Position numbers and translations under genes: made by a program. This document shows, piece by piece, positions 47,700 to 55,414 of a stretch of DNA of 64,000 bases. Under the pieces are notes generated by a model, which saw only the letters and a program-made list of their open reading frames with translations, ran no database searches and was not told the DNA's origin. This DNA comes from Duganella sp. BJB476 (GTDB taxonomy: Bacteria; Pseudomonadota; Gammaproteobacteria; Burkholderiales; Burkholderiaceae_D): the NCBI RefSeq assembly GCF_003416895.1, contig NZ_QVIO01000008.1, positions 186,001 to 250,000 on the forward strand. Reading direction: 5' to 3'. Each line of letters opens with the position of its first letter. Positions within the stretch are counted from its first letter, which is position 1.

Positions 47700-48506
47700 A
47701 TGAAAGTCATCATCATCACCGGCAGTTCGGACGGCATCGGCGCCGAGATGGCGCGCCAGCTGGCGCGCAGCCATGGCGGCGGCGTGGCGCTGGTGCTGGC
47801 GGCGCGCAACGCTGAGGCGCTGGAGCTGGTGGCAGCCGATTGCGCGGCGGCCGGCGCGCAGACGCTGGTGGCGCCGACCGACGTCTCGGTGCAGGCGCAG
47901 TGCACGGCGCTGGTGGCGGCCTGCGTGGCGCGCTTCGGCCGCGTCGATGCGCTGATCAACAACGCAGGCCGCTCGGCGCATGCGCTGTTCGAGGAGGTCG
48001 ACAACCTGGCCTGGTACGAGGAGCTCATGAAGATCAACCTGTGGGGCAGTGTGTGGTGCACCCATGCGGCGCTGCCTTATTTGAAGCAGTCGCGCGGCAG
48101 CATCGTCGCGGTGTCGTCGCTGGCGGGGCTGGTCGGGGTGCCGGGGCGCACCGCCTACGGCGCCAGCAAGTTCGCCATGAGCGGCTTCTTCGAGGCCTTG
48201 CGCGCTGAATTGAAGGCGGCCGGGGTGAGCGTGACGATCGCCTATCCGGGCGTGGTGGCGACGCAGATCCGTTATCGCGGCTACAACGCGGCCGGAGGGG
48301 CGCTGGGCAGCAGCAGCCTGAAAGAGGACAAGGCGATGCCGGTGGAAGAATGCGCGCGGCTGATCGTCGACGGCATGCAGGCGCGCCGGCGCGAGGTGGT
48401 GATGTCGGCCAAGGGCAAGTTGGGGCGCTGGATGAAGCTGATCGCCCCGGGACTGGTGGAGCGCATGGCGCTGGCGGCGCTGAAGGATGACGTGAAACCG
48501 CATTGA
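47700..48506 (+). CDS. short-chain dehydrogenase/reductase
   Basis: The 268-residue protein is a classical SDR: NAD(P)-binding TGSSDGIG (7-14), NNAG at about 87, Ser in AVSSLAG and the catalytic pair Tyr153/Lys157 in YGASK. The C-terminal MQARRREVVMSAKGKLGRWMKLIAPGL resembles SDRs of the DHRS7-like group that act on lipids or steroids. The substrate is unknown. AAAGGAG precedes the ATG. It is the last ordinary gene before the triplicated small-protein array. Confidence 0.88.
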   Translation: MKVIIITGSSDGIGAEMARQLARSHGGGVALVLAARNAEALELVAADCAAAGAQTLVAPTDVSVQAQCTALVAACVARFGRVDALINNAGRSAHALFEEVDNLAWYEELMKINLWGSVWCTHAALPYLKQSRGSIVAVSSLAGLVGVPGRTAYGASKFAMSGFFEALRAELKAAGVSVTIAYPGVVATQIRYRGYNAAGGALGSSSLKEDKAMPVEECARLIVDGMQARRREVVMSAKGKLGRWMKLIAPGLVERMALAALKDDVKPH

Positions 48507-48524
48507 GGATGGCTGCGGCGAGTT

Positions 48525-48559
48525 GTAAGCGAGTGTAAGAGTCGGTAAGAGCTTGTAAT
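48525..48559 (+). promoter_or_regulatory. four-box GTAA(G)-N5 element, unit 1
   Basis: GTAAG occurs at 48525, 48535 and 48545 and GTAAT at 48555, an exact 10-base period on one face of the helix. The CpxR consensus is GTAAA-N5-GTAAA, so this looks like a doubled site for CpxR or another OmpR-type regulator. It lies about 90 bases before gene A1. Confidence 0.6.
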
Positions 48560-48649
48560 GGGCGTCAACTGATCGGGTGGCTGCGCCGTTTTTTGCTCAT
48601 GCGACACGGGATAGTCCCGATGCCGAAACCCAGAAAAAGGAAATACATC

Positions 48650-48907
48650 ATGACCAAAATTATCGCTTCCCTGATCGCCGGCTTGTTCGCTACCGCAGCA
48701 TTCGCACAAGCGCCAGTCGCCGCCACCACCGCGCCAGCCGCCAAGCCAGCCGTGCTGAAAACCGAAGCGAAGGCTGAAGTCAAAGCCGCCGATGTTAAAA
48801 CCGAAGCCAAAGTCCATCACAAGGCCAAAGAATCCAAAGTCGCAGCGCCGGTCGTCGCTGCGAAAGTAGAAACCAAGGTTGCCGCGCCAGTGGCCGCAGC
48901 CAAGTAA
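48650..48907 (+). CDS. small secreted Ala/Lys/His-rich protein A1
   Basis: The 85-residue protein starts at ATG 48650 with AAAAAGGA upstream. A signal peptide (MTKIIASLIAGLFATAAFAQ) is followed by a low-complexity mature part of Ala, Lys, Val and Glu with one KVHHKAK motif. Composition and the His-His-Lys motif recall the acid-shock protein Asr, but no homology can be claimed. It differs from its copies A2 and A3 mainly in the number of short VKTEAK/AEVK-like blocks. It is probably periplasmic, and co-transcribed with B1. Confidence 0.75.
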   Translation: MTKIIASLIAGLFATAAFAQAPVAATTAPAAKPAVLKTEAKAEVKAADVKTEAKVHHKAKESKVAAPVVAAKVETKVAAPVAAAK

Positions 48908-48946
48908 TTAAATAAACTATCTAAATCATTTTAAGGAAAACACATC

Positions 48947-49192
48947 ATGAAAAAAGTAATCGCTACCCTGATCGCCACCCTGTTCGCAGGCGCCGCATTC
49001 GCTCAAGCTCCAGCCGCTTCGGCCTCCGCAACCGTCGCCGCATCGACCCCGGCTCCAGCCGCATCGGCGCCAGCAGCCAGCGCACCGGCCAAGAAAGTGC
49101 ATCACAAGAAGGCCAAGGCAGTCAAAGCCGCCAGCGCACCGGCAGCATCGACCCCGGCGCCGGCAGCATCGGCTCCAGCAGCAAGCAAGTAA
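48947..49192 (+). CDS. small secreted Ala/Pro/Lys-rich protein B1
   Basis: The 81-residue protein has AAGGA upstream. Its signal peptide (MKKVIATLIATLFAGAAFAQ) is nearly the same as that of A1, so A and B probably arose from one ancestor. The mature part has two ASTPAPAASAPAAS blocks flanking KKVHHKKAKAVKAA. It is 40 bases after A1, with a perfect terminator after it, so A1-B1 is one operon. Its protein is identical to B3 and differs from B2 at one residue (Val to Met). Confidence 0.75.
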   Translation: MKKVIATLIATLFAGAAFAQAPAASASATVAASTPAPAASAPAASAPAKKVHHKKAKAVKAASAPAASTPAPAASAPAASK

Positions 49193-49220
49193 TCCAAGAC
49201 GCAGTACGGCTTCGGCCCGA

Positions 49221-49252
49221 ATGCCGCCCAGTTCACGCTGGGCGGCATTTTT
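49221..49252 (+). terminator. terminator of unit 1
   Basis: The 11-bp stem ATGCCGCCCAG/CTGGGCGGCAT has loop TTCACG and is followed by a T run. It is repeated exactly in unit 2. Confidence 0.92.
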
Positions 49253-49278
49253 CATTTCAGCCGGCCGCAGGGCGAGTT

Positions 49279-49313
49279 GTAAGCGAGTGTAAGAGTCGGT
49301 AAGTGCTTGTAAT
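49279..49313 (+). promoter_or_regulatory. four-box GTAA(G)-N5 element, unit 2
   Basis: GTAAG occurs at 49279, 49289 and 49299 and GTAAT at 49309, the same 10-base period as in unit 1. One spacer base differs between copies (GTAAGTGCTT in place of GTAAGAGCTT) while the boxes are kept, which suggests the boxes matter. Confidence 0.6.
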
Positions 49314-49403
49314 GAGCGTCAACTGAACGGGTGGCTGCACCGTTTTTTACTCATGCGACACGGGATAGTCCCGATGCCGAAACCCAGAAAAAGGAAATAC
49401 ATC

Positions 49404-49646
49404 ATGACCAAAATTATCGCTTCCCTGATCGCCGGCTTGTTCGCTACCGTAGCATTCGCACAAGCGCCAGTCGCCGCCACCACCGCTCCAGCCGCCAAGC
49501 CAGCCGTGCTGAAAACCGAAGCGAAGGCTGAAGTCAAAACCGAAGCCAAAGTCCATCACAAGGCCAAAGAATCCAAAGTCGCAGCGCCAGTCGCCGCTGC
49601 GAAAGTAGACACCAAGGTTGCCGCGCCAGTGGCCGCAGCCAAGTAA
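49404..49646 (+). CDS. small secreted Ala/Lys/His-rich protein A2
   Basis: At 80 residues this is the shortest A copy. It has the same leader, ribosome site and signal peptide as A1, with one Ala to Val change in the signal. It lacks the five-residue AADVK-type block between AEVK and TEAK seen in A1. The rest (KVHHKAKESKVAAPVAAAK) is nearly the same. Intact reading frame and conserved ribosome site support expression. Confidence 0.75.
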   Translation: MTKIIASLIAGLFATVAFAQAPVAATTAPAAKPAVLKTEAKAEVKTEAKVHHKAKESKVAAPVAAAKVDTKVAAPVAAAK

Positions 49647-49685
49647 TTAAATAAACTATCTAAATCATTTTAAGGAAAACACATC

Positions 49686-49931
49686 ATGAAAAAAGTAATC
49701 GCCACCCTGATCGCCACCCTGTTCGCAGGCGCCGCATTCGCTCAAGCTCCAGCCGCTTCGGCCTCCGCAACCGTCGCCGCATCGACCCCGGCTCCAGCCG
49801 CATCGGCGCCAGCAGCCAGCGCACCGGCCAAGAAAATGCATCACAAGAAGGCCAAGGCAGTCAAAGCCGCCAGCGCACCGGCAGCATCGACCCCGGCGCC
49901 GGCAGCATCGGCTCCAGCAGCCAGCAAGTAA
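49686..49931 (+). CDS. small secreted Ala/Pro/Lys-rich protein B2
   Basis: The 81-residue protein is the same as B1 except KKMHHKK in place of KKVHHKK. The gap to A2, the ribosome site and the following terminator are the same as in unit 1. Substitutions in the gene are few and mostly silent, as expected for a recent duplicate. Confidence 0.75.
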   Translation: MKKVIATLIATLFAGAAFAQAPAASASATVAASTPAPAASAPAASAPAKKMHHKKAKAVKAASAPAASTPAPAASAPAASK

Positions 49932-49959
49932 TCCAAGACGCAATAAGGCTTCGGCCCGA

Positions 49960-49991
49960 ATGCCGCCCAGTTCACGCTGGGCGGCATTTTT
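49960..49991 (+). terminator. terminator of unit 2
   Basis: It has the same 11-bp stem, TTCACG loop and T run as the unit 1 terminator, 29 bases after the B2 stop. Confidence 0.92.
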
Positions 49992-50017
49992 CATTTCAGC
50001 CGGCCGCAGGGCGAGTT

Positions 50018-50052
50018 GTAAGCGAGTGTAAGAGTCGGTAAGAGCTTGTAAT
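50018..50052 (+). promoter_or_regulatory. four-box GTAA(G)-N5 element, unit 3
   Basis: GTAAG occurs at 50018, 50028 and 50038 and GTAAT at 50048. Position relative to gene A3 is as in the other units. Confidence 0.6.
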
Positions 50053-50142
50053 GAGCGTCAACTGAACGGGTGGCTGCGCCGTTTTTTACTCATGCGACAC
50101 GGGATAGTCCCGATGCCGAAACCCAGAAAAAGGAAATACATC

Positions 50143-50439
50143 ATGACCAAAATTATCGCTTCCCTGATCGCCGGCTTGTTCGCTACCGCAGCATTCGCAC
50201 AAGCACCAGTCGCCACCACCACCGCTCCAGCCGCCAAGCCAGCCGTGGTAAAAACCGAAGCGAAGGCTGAAGTCAAAAACGCCGATGTCAAAACCGAAGC
50301 CAAGCCTGAAGTGAAAGCTGAAGTGAAGACCGCGAAGACCAAAGTCCATCACAAGGCCAAAGAATCCAAAGTCGCAGCGCCAGTCGCCGCAGCAAAAGTA
50401 GAAGCCAAAGCCGACACCAAAGTCGCAGCAGCCAAGTAA
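50143..50439 (+). CDS. small secreted Ala/Lys/His-rich protein A3
   Basis: At 98 residues this is the longest A copy. The signal peptide and leader match A1. The Lys/Glu region is expanded (NADVKTEAKPEVKAEVKTAKTKVHHK), while the C-terminus replaces VETKVAAPVAAAK with VEAKADTKVAAAK. Growth and shrinkage of short charged blocks between copies implies replication slippage in a tolerant, probably unstructured segment. Confidence 0.75.
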   Translation: MTKIIASLIAGLFATAAFAQAPVATTTAPAAKPAVVKTEAKAEVKNADVKTEAKPEVKAEVKTAKTKVHHKAKESKVAAPVAAAKVEAKADTKVAAAK

Positions 50440-50487
50440 TCCAAGTAATTAAATAAACTATATAAACCATTTTAAGGAAATCACATC

Positions 50488-50733
50488 ATGAAAAAAGTAA
50501 TCGCTACCCTGATCGCCACCCTGTTCGCAGGCGCCGCATTCGCTCAAGCTCCAGCCGCTTCGGCTTCCGCAACCGTCGCCGCATCGACCCCGGCTCCAGC
50601 CGCATCGGCACCGGCGGCCAGCGCACCGGCCAAGAAAGTGCATCACAAGAAGGCCAAGGCAGTCAAAGCCGCCAGCGCACCGGCAGCATCGACCCCGGCA
50701 CCAGCAGCATCGGCTCCAGCCGCCAGCAAATAA
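50488..50733 (+). CDS. small secreted Ala/Pro/Lys-rich protein B3
   Basis: The 81-residue protein is identical in sequence to B1. The A3-B3 gap differs slightly (48 bases against 39) because ATCCAAGTA is duplicated after the A3 stop. Beyond its stop the sequence no longer matches the other units, and a different terminator (50791-50824) follows. Confidence 0.75.
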   Translation: MKKVIATLIATLFAGAAFAQAPAASASATVAASTPAPAASAPAASAPAKKVHHKKAKAVKAASAPAASTPAPAASAPAASK

Positions 50734-50790
50734 GTCGCATCCGCTAGCGCAGGACGTGCCGCCCCGGACCTCTGGCCTGGGCGGCGCAAG

Positions 50791-50824
50791 AAAAAGGGAC
50801 AGGCTCAGGCCTGTCCCTTTTTTT
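50791..50824 (+). terminator. strong terminator after unit 3
   Basis: The stem GGGACAGGC/GCCTGTCCC (50796-50804, 50809-50817) has loop TCAG and is flanked by A5 and T7. It separates the array from the helicase gene; the remaining 135 bases to 50959 form the helicase leader. Confidence 0.92.
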
Positions 50825-50959
50825 GGGCGGCTGATGTCGCGCTTTTGCCTGTAAATGGCGGTTTTTGTCCATTTTTCGGCTCAAAGTGTCGATAGAGAGT
50901 AAACTACGCACAAATTTCTTTCGCAATTAGGCGATTCGAACATACTTGTGAGTGACGCC

Positions 50960-53200
50960 ATGTCTGAAACCCCAACATCCCCGATTACCCTTTTTACCGA
51001 CCTGAACCTCAGCGCGCCCCTGATTCAAGCGCTGAAAGATGTCGGCTACGAGTCGCCGTCGCCTATCCAGGCCGCGACCATCCCGTCGCTGCTGGACAAC
51101 CAAGACGTCCTGGGCCAGGCGCAAACGGGTACGGGTAAAACCGCCGCCTTCGCGCTGCCTATCCTGTCGCGCATCGATATCAAACAGACCACGCCACAGG
51201 CGCTGGTGCTGGCGCCGACCCGCGAACTGGCGATCCAGGTCGCCGAAGCCTTCCAGACCTACGCCGCGCACATCCCCGGCTTCCACGTGCTGCCGATTTA
51301 CGGCGGCCAAAGCTACGGCCCACAGCTGTCGGCGCTGCGCCGCGGCGTGCACGTCGTCGTCGGCACGCCGGGCCGCGTCATCGATCACCTGGACAAGGGT
51401 TCGCTCGACCTGTCCAAGCTGAAAACGCTGGTGCTGGACGAAGCCGATGAAATGCTGCGCATGGGCTTCATCGACGACGTCGAACGCATCCTGCAGGAGA
51501 CCCCGGATACGCGCCAGACCGCGCTGTTCTCGGCCACCATGCCGTCGGCCATCCGCCGCATCGCCAATACCTACCTGCGCAATCCGAAGGAAATCACGGT
51601 AGCCGCCAAGACCGGCACCAATGAAAACATCCGCCAGCGCTACTGGCTGGTGTCCGGCATGCACAAGCTGGACGCGCTGACCCGCATCTTGGAAGCCGAG
51701 AACTTCGACGGCATGATCATCTTCTCGCGCACCAAGCTCGGTACCGAGGAACTGGCGCAGAAGCTGCAGGCACGCGGCTTCTCGGCGGCCGCCATCAACG
51801 GCGACATCCAGCAGGCGCAGCGCGAGCGCACCATCCAGCAGCTCAAGGACGGCAAGATCGACATCCTGGTGGCGACCGACGTCGCCGCGCGCGGCCTGGA
51901 CGTGGAGCGCATCAGCCACGTGGTCAACTACGACGTGCCGCACGATCCGGAAAGCTATACCCACCGCATCGGCCGCACCGGCCGCGCAGGCCGCAGCGGC
52001 GAGGCGATCCTGTTCATCACCCCGCGTGAAAAGAACCTGCTCAAATCGATCGAGCGCGCCACCCGCCAGCCGATCGGCATGCTGGAGCTGCCGACCATCC
52101 AGGCCGTCAACGACGTCCGCATCGCCAAGTTCAAGTCGCAGATCAGCGAAACCCTGGCACAGGGCGAGCTGGAACAGTTCCAGTCGCTGATCGAGGACTT
52201 CGAGCGCGAACAGAACATCCCGGCGATCGAGATCGCCGCCGCGCTGGCCAAGATGGCACGCGGCGACGTGCCGCTGCTGCTGGACAAAAAACAGCAAGTC
52301 GCTGCCGCCACCTGGGACGAACGTCCGGGCCGTCAAGTCGGCTTCGAGCGCAACGACCGCAATGACCGCGGCGATCGCGGCGACCGTTTCGAACGCGCCG
52401 ACCGCGGCGAACGTCCGGACCGCAGCGAGCGTTTCCCTAAAAAGGAACGCATCGTGCGCGCCGCCGATCCTGGCATGCAGACCTTCCGCATCGAAGTGGG
52501 CTACCAGCACGGCGTCAAGCCGGGCAATATCGTCGGCGCCATCGCCAACGAAGGCGGCATCGACTCCAAGAACATCGGCCGCATCGAGATCTACGACGAC
52601 TATAGCGTGCTCGATATGCCGGACAACCTGACCGGCGACGTGCTTGATCACTTGGCCAGCATCAAGGTCGCCGGCCAGCAGCTGCGCATCAGCCGCGATG
52701 GCGGCGAGGGCGCACCGTCGCCGGCGCCAGCACCTGCACCGGTTGCGGCCCGTCCGGTACCGGCGCGCGCGCCGGCCGCACCGACGGCTTCACCGCTGGC
52801 CAAGGCCGCACGCGTTGAATCGGCCGAAGTGGAAGAGGAAGCCGCGCCGAAGAAGAAAAAGGAAAAGCCGGGCAAGGTCACTCTGCCAATGAGCGCTTTC
52901 CGCATCGAAGTGGGCAGCAACCATGCGGCCACGCCGTCCAACATCGTCGGCGCCATCGCCAACGAGGCTGGCCTGGAAGCCAAGCATATCGGCCGCATCG
53001 AGATCTTCGATACCTACAGCATGCTGGAGCTGCCGGACGGGATGCCGCCGGAACTGTTCAAGCACCTGGGCAAAGTGTGGGTCGGCGGCGCACAGCTGAA
53101 GATCAGCCACGCCGAGCGCATGCCGCCGGAGTCCGGCAAATCGACGCCGCCTAAAAAGCCGGCGCCGGGCGCCAAGGGCGCGTTCAAGAAGAAGTATTGA
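50960..53200 (+). CDS. DEAD-box ATP-dependent RNA helicase with two DbpA-type RNA-binding domains
   Basis: The 746-residue protein starts at ATG 50960; GTG 50948 is in frame and possible. The helicase core has AQTGTGKT (54-61), PTRELA, TPGR, DEAD (160-163), SAT, ATDVAARGLD and HRIGRTGRAGR, all intact. An Arg/Asp-rich stretch (about 455-500) follows. Two DbpA/CsdA-like RNA-binding domains come next: about 508-578 (TFRIEVGYQHGVKPGNIVGAI) and about 646-718 (AFRIEVGSNHAATPSNIVGAI), joined by an Ala/Pro/Lys linker. It resembles DeaD/CsdA of ribosome assembly and cold adaptation, but those carry one such domain. Confidence 0.92.
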   Translation: MSETPTSPITLFTDLNLSAPLIQALKDVGYESPSPIQAATIPSLLDNQDVLGQAQTGTGKTAAFALPILSRIDIKQTTPQALVLAPTRELAIQVAEAFQTYAAHIPGFHVLPIYGGQSYGPQLSALRRGVHVVVGTPGRVIDHLDKGSLDLSKLKTLVLDEADEMLRMGFIDDVERILQETPDTRQTALFSATMPSAIRRIANTYLRNPKEITVAAKTGTNENIRQRYWLVSGMHKLDALTRILEAENFDGMIIFSRTKLGTEELAQKLQARGFSAAAINGDIQQAQRERTIQQLKDGKIDILVATDVAARGLDVERISHVVNYDVPHDPESYTHRIGRTGRAGRSGEAILFITPREKNLLKSIERATRQPIGMLELPTIQAVNDVRIAKFKSQISETLAQGELEQFQSLIEDFEREQNIPAIEIAAALAKMARGDVPLLLDKKQQVAAATWDERPGRQVGFERNDRNDRGDRGDRFERADRGERPDRSERFPKKERIVRAADPGMQTFRIEVGYQHGVKPGNIVGAIANEGGIDSKNIGRIEIYDDYSVLDMPDNLTGDVLDHLASIKVAGQQLRISRDGGEGAPSPAPAPAPVAARPVPARAPAAPTASPLAKAARVESAEVEEEAAPKKKKEKPGKVTLPMSAFRIEVGSNHAATPSNIVGAIANEAGLEAKHIGRIEIFDTYSMLELPDGMPPELFKHLGKVWVGGAQLKISHAERMPPESGKSTPPKKPAPGAKGAFKKKY

Positions 53201-53239
53201 TCGCTAAGTTATAGATCGCTTGTAGATCGTTTCACACCA

Positions 53240-53261
53240 CAGGGCCGCAAGGCCCTGTTTT
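53240..53261 (+). terminator. intrinsic terminator after the helicase gene
   Basis: CAGGGCC and GGCCCTG pair around a GCAA tetraloop, followed by TTTT. It lies 40 bases after the helicase stop. Confidence 0.85.
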
Positions 53262-53441
53262 CATATGGGCCGCCTGCACGCGCACGGTGCGCCCGGCGCA
53301 CCAAAACCACGCCGGGCGCGGTGTGCCGGAAACGCCCGATTGGTATCGTTTTCATAGGGGCGGGCGCGCCGGCCGCCATCTGGCCCGCTTATTGCATTGA
53401 GGATGGGATAAACCGACAAGTCGTTGAGCAAGGAGCACGGA

Positions 53442-53498
53442 ATGACCGTATTGTTTCTACACTCCCGCATACGAGGCGCCGATGCTGCTGCGGAATGA
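53442..53498 (+). CDS. possible 18-residue leader peptide upstream of the TnsB-like gene
   Basis: ATG 53442 has AAGGAG seven bases upstream, a much better ribosome site than the following gene has. The frame MTVLFLHSRIRGADAAAE ends at TGA 53496-53498, overlapping the start of the TnsB-like gene (53482) by 17 bases. It may couple translation of the main gene or limit it. The evidence is only the ribosome site and the overlap. Confidence 0.35.
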   Translation: MTVLFLHSRIRGADAAAE

Positions 53499-55395
53499 CC
53501 TGCTGCACTACACGCACCCGTCTCCGCGCACCGTCCGCGTGCTGTGGATCGCCCCCGAGCAAAGCCACGCCTACGTGTTCGACGTCGCGGCGCGGTCGGC
53601 CGACGTCGAACTGGTGACGCTGCCGGCGCTGCACGCCGACATCTGCGCCGGCCATGCACGCGTGCTGGCGGCCGATCCCTACCTGATGGTGGTCAGCCAG
53701 GAGCTGCTGCCGCCCAAGCACCTGCAGCTGCGCGCCCGCGCGTGGCAGATCGTCGAAGCGCTGGTGGCGCTGGAGCCGGGCATCTACGAAGCGCGACAGC
53801 GCGGCCAGCTGATCGCGCAGGCCACCGCCACGCACGGCGTATCGCATCCCACCATCTACCGCTACCTGCGCCGCTACTGGCAGCGCGGCCAGACGCCCAA
53901 CGCGCTGCTGCCCGACTACTGCAACTCCGGTGGGCGCGGCAAGGTGCGCCAGGCCTCGGCCGGCGTCAAGCGCGGAAGGCCGCGCAAGAACGGCGCCGAC
54001 GACGGTCCCGGCATGAACGCCGACGAGGAAATCCGCCGCACCTTCCGGGTCGCCATCGCGCACTACGCGGCCGGCCACGCCAAGTTCTCGCGGCTGGGCG
54101 CCTACCAGCAGATGCTGACCGACTTCTTCTGCGAGCGCCGCATCGACGCCGACAGCGGCCGCGTGCTGGCGACGCAGGGCGCGCAGGCAGCCGCGCTGCC
54201 GACCTTCGGCCAGTTCAACTACTGGCTCGATCACGATGATGACCGGCCGCCGGAAGTGGCGCGCCGCAGTGCCGCCGCCGCAGCGCGTGGCTCGCAGGCC
54301 GCCGGCCACGGCGCCGTGGGCGCTGGCACGGGCACCGGCACCGGCAACAGCGTCGGCACCGGCACCGGCACTGGCCGCGGCGACGATGCCCGCCAGCAGG
54401 CCATCGATGCCGCAGCGCTGTCCGGCCGGCCCGGCGCCGGCTTCCACTTGGACGTGGTACGCGCCGAAGTGCAACTGGTCTCGCGCGCGGACCGCCAGCA
54501 GGCCATCGGCCGGCCGCTGGTGTACGTGGCGGTCGATGCTTTCAGCCGCATGGTGACGGGCGTCTACATCGGCCTGGGCGCACCCAGCTGGCAGCACGCC
54601 ATGCTGGCCCTGGCCAACTGCGGCGCCGACAAGCAGCGCTACAGCCAGCAGTACGGCCGCGCCATCGAGGCGGGGCAGTGGCCCTGCCGCCACCTGCCGG
54701 AAACCCTGGCCACCAATGCAGCCCTGAGCGGTGGCGCCCAGTGCGAAACACTGCTCAACAACTTCAACCTGCGCTGCACCGACGCCGACGAGGGCCCGGA
54801 CGAATGGAAGGCCGTGCTGGAAAAACGCTTCCGGCTGCTGGCGCCGGGCGACGCCGGCACGGCCTGCCGGCTGGACGGCGTGCTCGATCTGGACCAGTTC
54901 ACCCGCATCGTCATCGACGCCATCCTCTACCACAACAACAGCCGCCAGTTGCCCAACCACGGCCATGCCACGCCGCGCGAACTGTGGGAGTGGGGCGTGG
55001 CCCAGCGCGGCGGCAGCCTGAAGACCTATCCCGAACAGCTGCTGCGCTGCAGCCTGATGCCGGCCACCACGGCCACCGTCACCGCCGACGGCATCGTGCT
55101 GTTCGACAGCGTCTACACCTGCGCACGCGCTATCAACGAGCGCTGGCTCGAGCGCGCGCGCCTGCGCGGACAATGGCAGGTGCGCGTCGCCTACGACCCG
55201 GCCGACATGGACATGATTTATTTGTTGGACGTCAGCGCGCCCATGCAATTCCACGTCTGCCACATGGCCGACAGCGGCAGCGCGCAGCGCCACCTCGCGG
55301 CGGCGGAAATCGCTTACCTGCCACACCCCATCCCCACCGTCTCCGCAGCACCCCTACGTAGCACTACGCACGCTTACGCCAGCTACGCTAACTGA
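53482..55395 (+). CDS. orphan TnsB-like (Mu/Tn7 integrase-family) protein, probably inactive
   Basis: The 637-residue protein follows the TnsB plan. An HTH with the typical THGVSHPTIYRYLRRYWQRG and QTPNALLPDYCNSGG lies at about 126-158, and a DDE core starts at FHLDVVRAEVQLVSR (Asp324) and VAVDAFSRMVTGVY. The central motif is altered. Where TnsB proteins have a catalytic Asp in an ADRGE-like motif, this has ATNAA, with Thr411 at the Asp position; Glu447 in VLEKRFRLL is kept. A Gly/Thr-rich insert (GTGTGTGNS at about 290-305) precedes the core. No TnsA, TnsC or terminal repeats are seen. A domesticated, possibly DNA-binding role is inferred. Confidence 0.75.
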   Translation: MLLRNDLLHYTHPSPRTVRVLWIAPEQSHAYVFDVAARSADVELVTLPALHADICAGHARVLAADPYLMVVSQELLPPKHLQLRARAWQIVEALVALEPGIYEARQRGQLIAQATATHGVSHPTIYRYLRRYWQRGQTPNALLPDYCNSGGRGKVRQASAGVKRGRPRKNGADDGPGMNADEEIRRTFRVAIAHYAAGHAKFSRLGAYQQMLTDFFCERRIDADSGRVLATQGAQAAALPTFGQFNYWLDHDDDRPPEVARRSAAAAARGSQAAGHGAVGAGTGTGTGNSVGTGTGTGRGDDARQQAIDAAALSGRPGAGFHLDVVRAEVQLVSRADRQQAIGRPLVYVAVDAFSRMVTGVYIGLGAPSWQHAMLALANCGADKQRYSQQYGRAIEAGQWPCRHLPETLATNAALSGGAQCETLLNNFNLRCTDADEGPDEWKAVLEKRFRLLAPGDAGTACRLDGVLDLDQFTRIVIDAILYHNNSRQLPNHGHATPRELWEWGVAQRGGSLKTYPEQLLRCSLMPATTATVTADGIVLFDSVYTCARAINERWLERARLRGQWQVRVAYDPADMDMIYLLDVSAPMQFHVCHMADSGSAQRHLAAAEIAYLPHPIPTVSAAPLRSTTHAYASYAN

Positions 55396-55414
55396 TTTCC
55401 AAAGTCGATAGCAG

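Larger units (their letters stand above)
48517..50733 (+). repeat. three tandem copies of a two-gene small-protein unit
   Basis: The segment is a direct triplication: unit 1 begins at about 48517, unit 2 at 49271 and unit 3 at 50010. Each unit has a GTAA(G) repeat element, a conserved leader, a small gene of type A and a small gene of type B; units 1 and 2 also share the same terminator. Unit lengths are 754 and 739 bases, and the 15-base difference is an in-frame change inside gene A. Unit 3 loses similarity right after its B stop. Near identity of the non-coding parts shows recent duplication. Confidence 0.92.

Noticed and set aside
48517..50733. CRISPR-like or satellite repeat
   Set aside because: The repeats are about 740 bases long and consist of whole gene pairs with terminators. 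There are no short repeats with unique spacers and no cas genes.
53321..53617. 98-codon plus-strand ORF overlapping the start of the TnsB-like gene
   Set aside because: Cys/Arg-rich out-of-frame reading of the TnsB-like coding sequence; no ribosome site.
54325..54384. GGCACC-type tandem repeat as a phase-variation tract
   Set aside because: The repeats are hexameric and in frame, so changes in number would not switch the frame; it only encodes a Gly/Thr linker.
53482..55395. Complete Tn7-like transposon
   Set aside because: No tnsA, tnsC or tniQ genes, no terminal repeats or target duplication were found, and a catalytic residue is missing.
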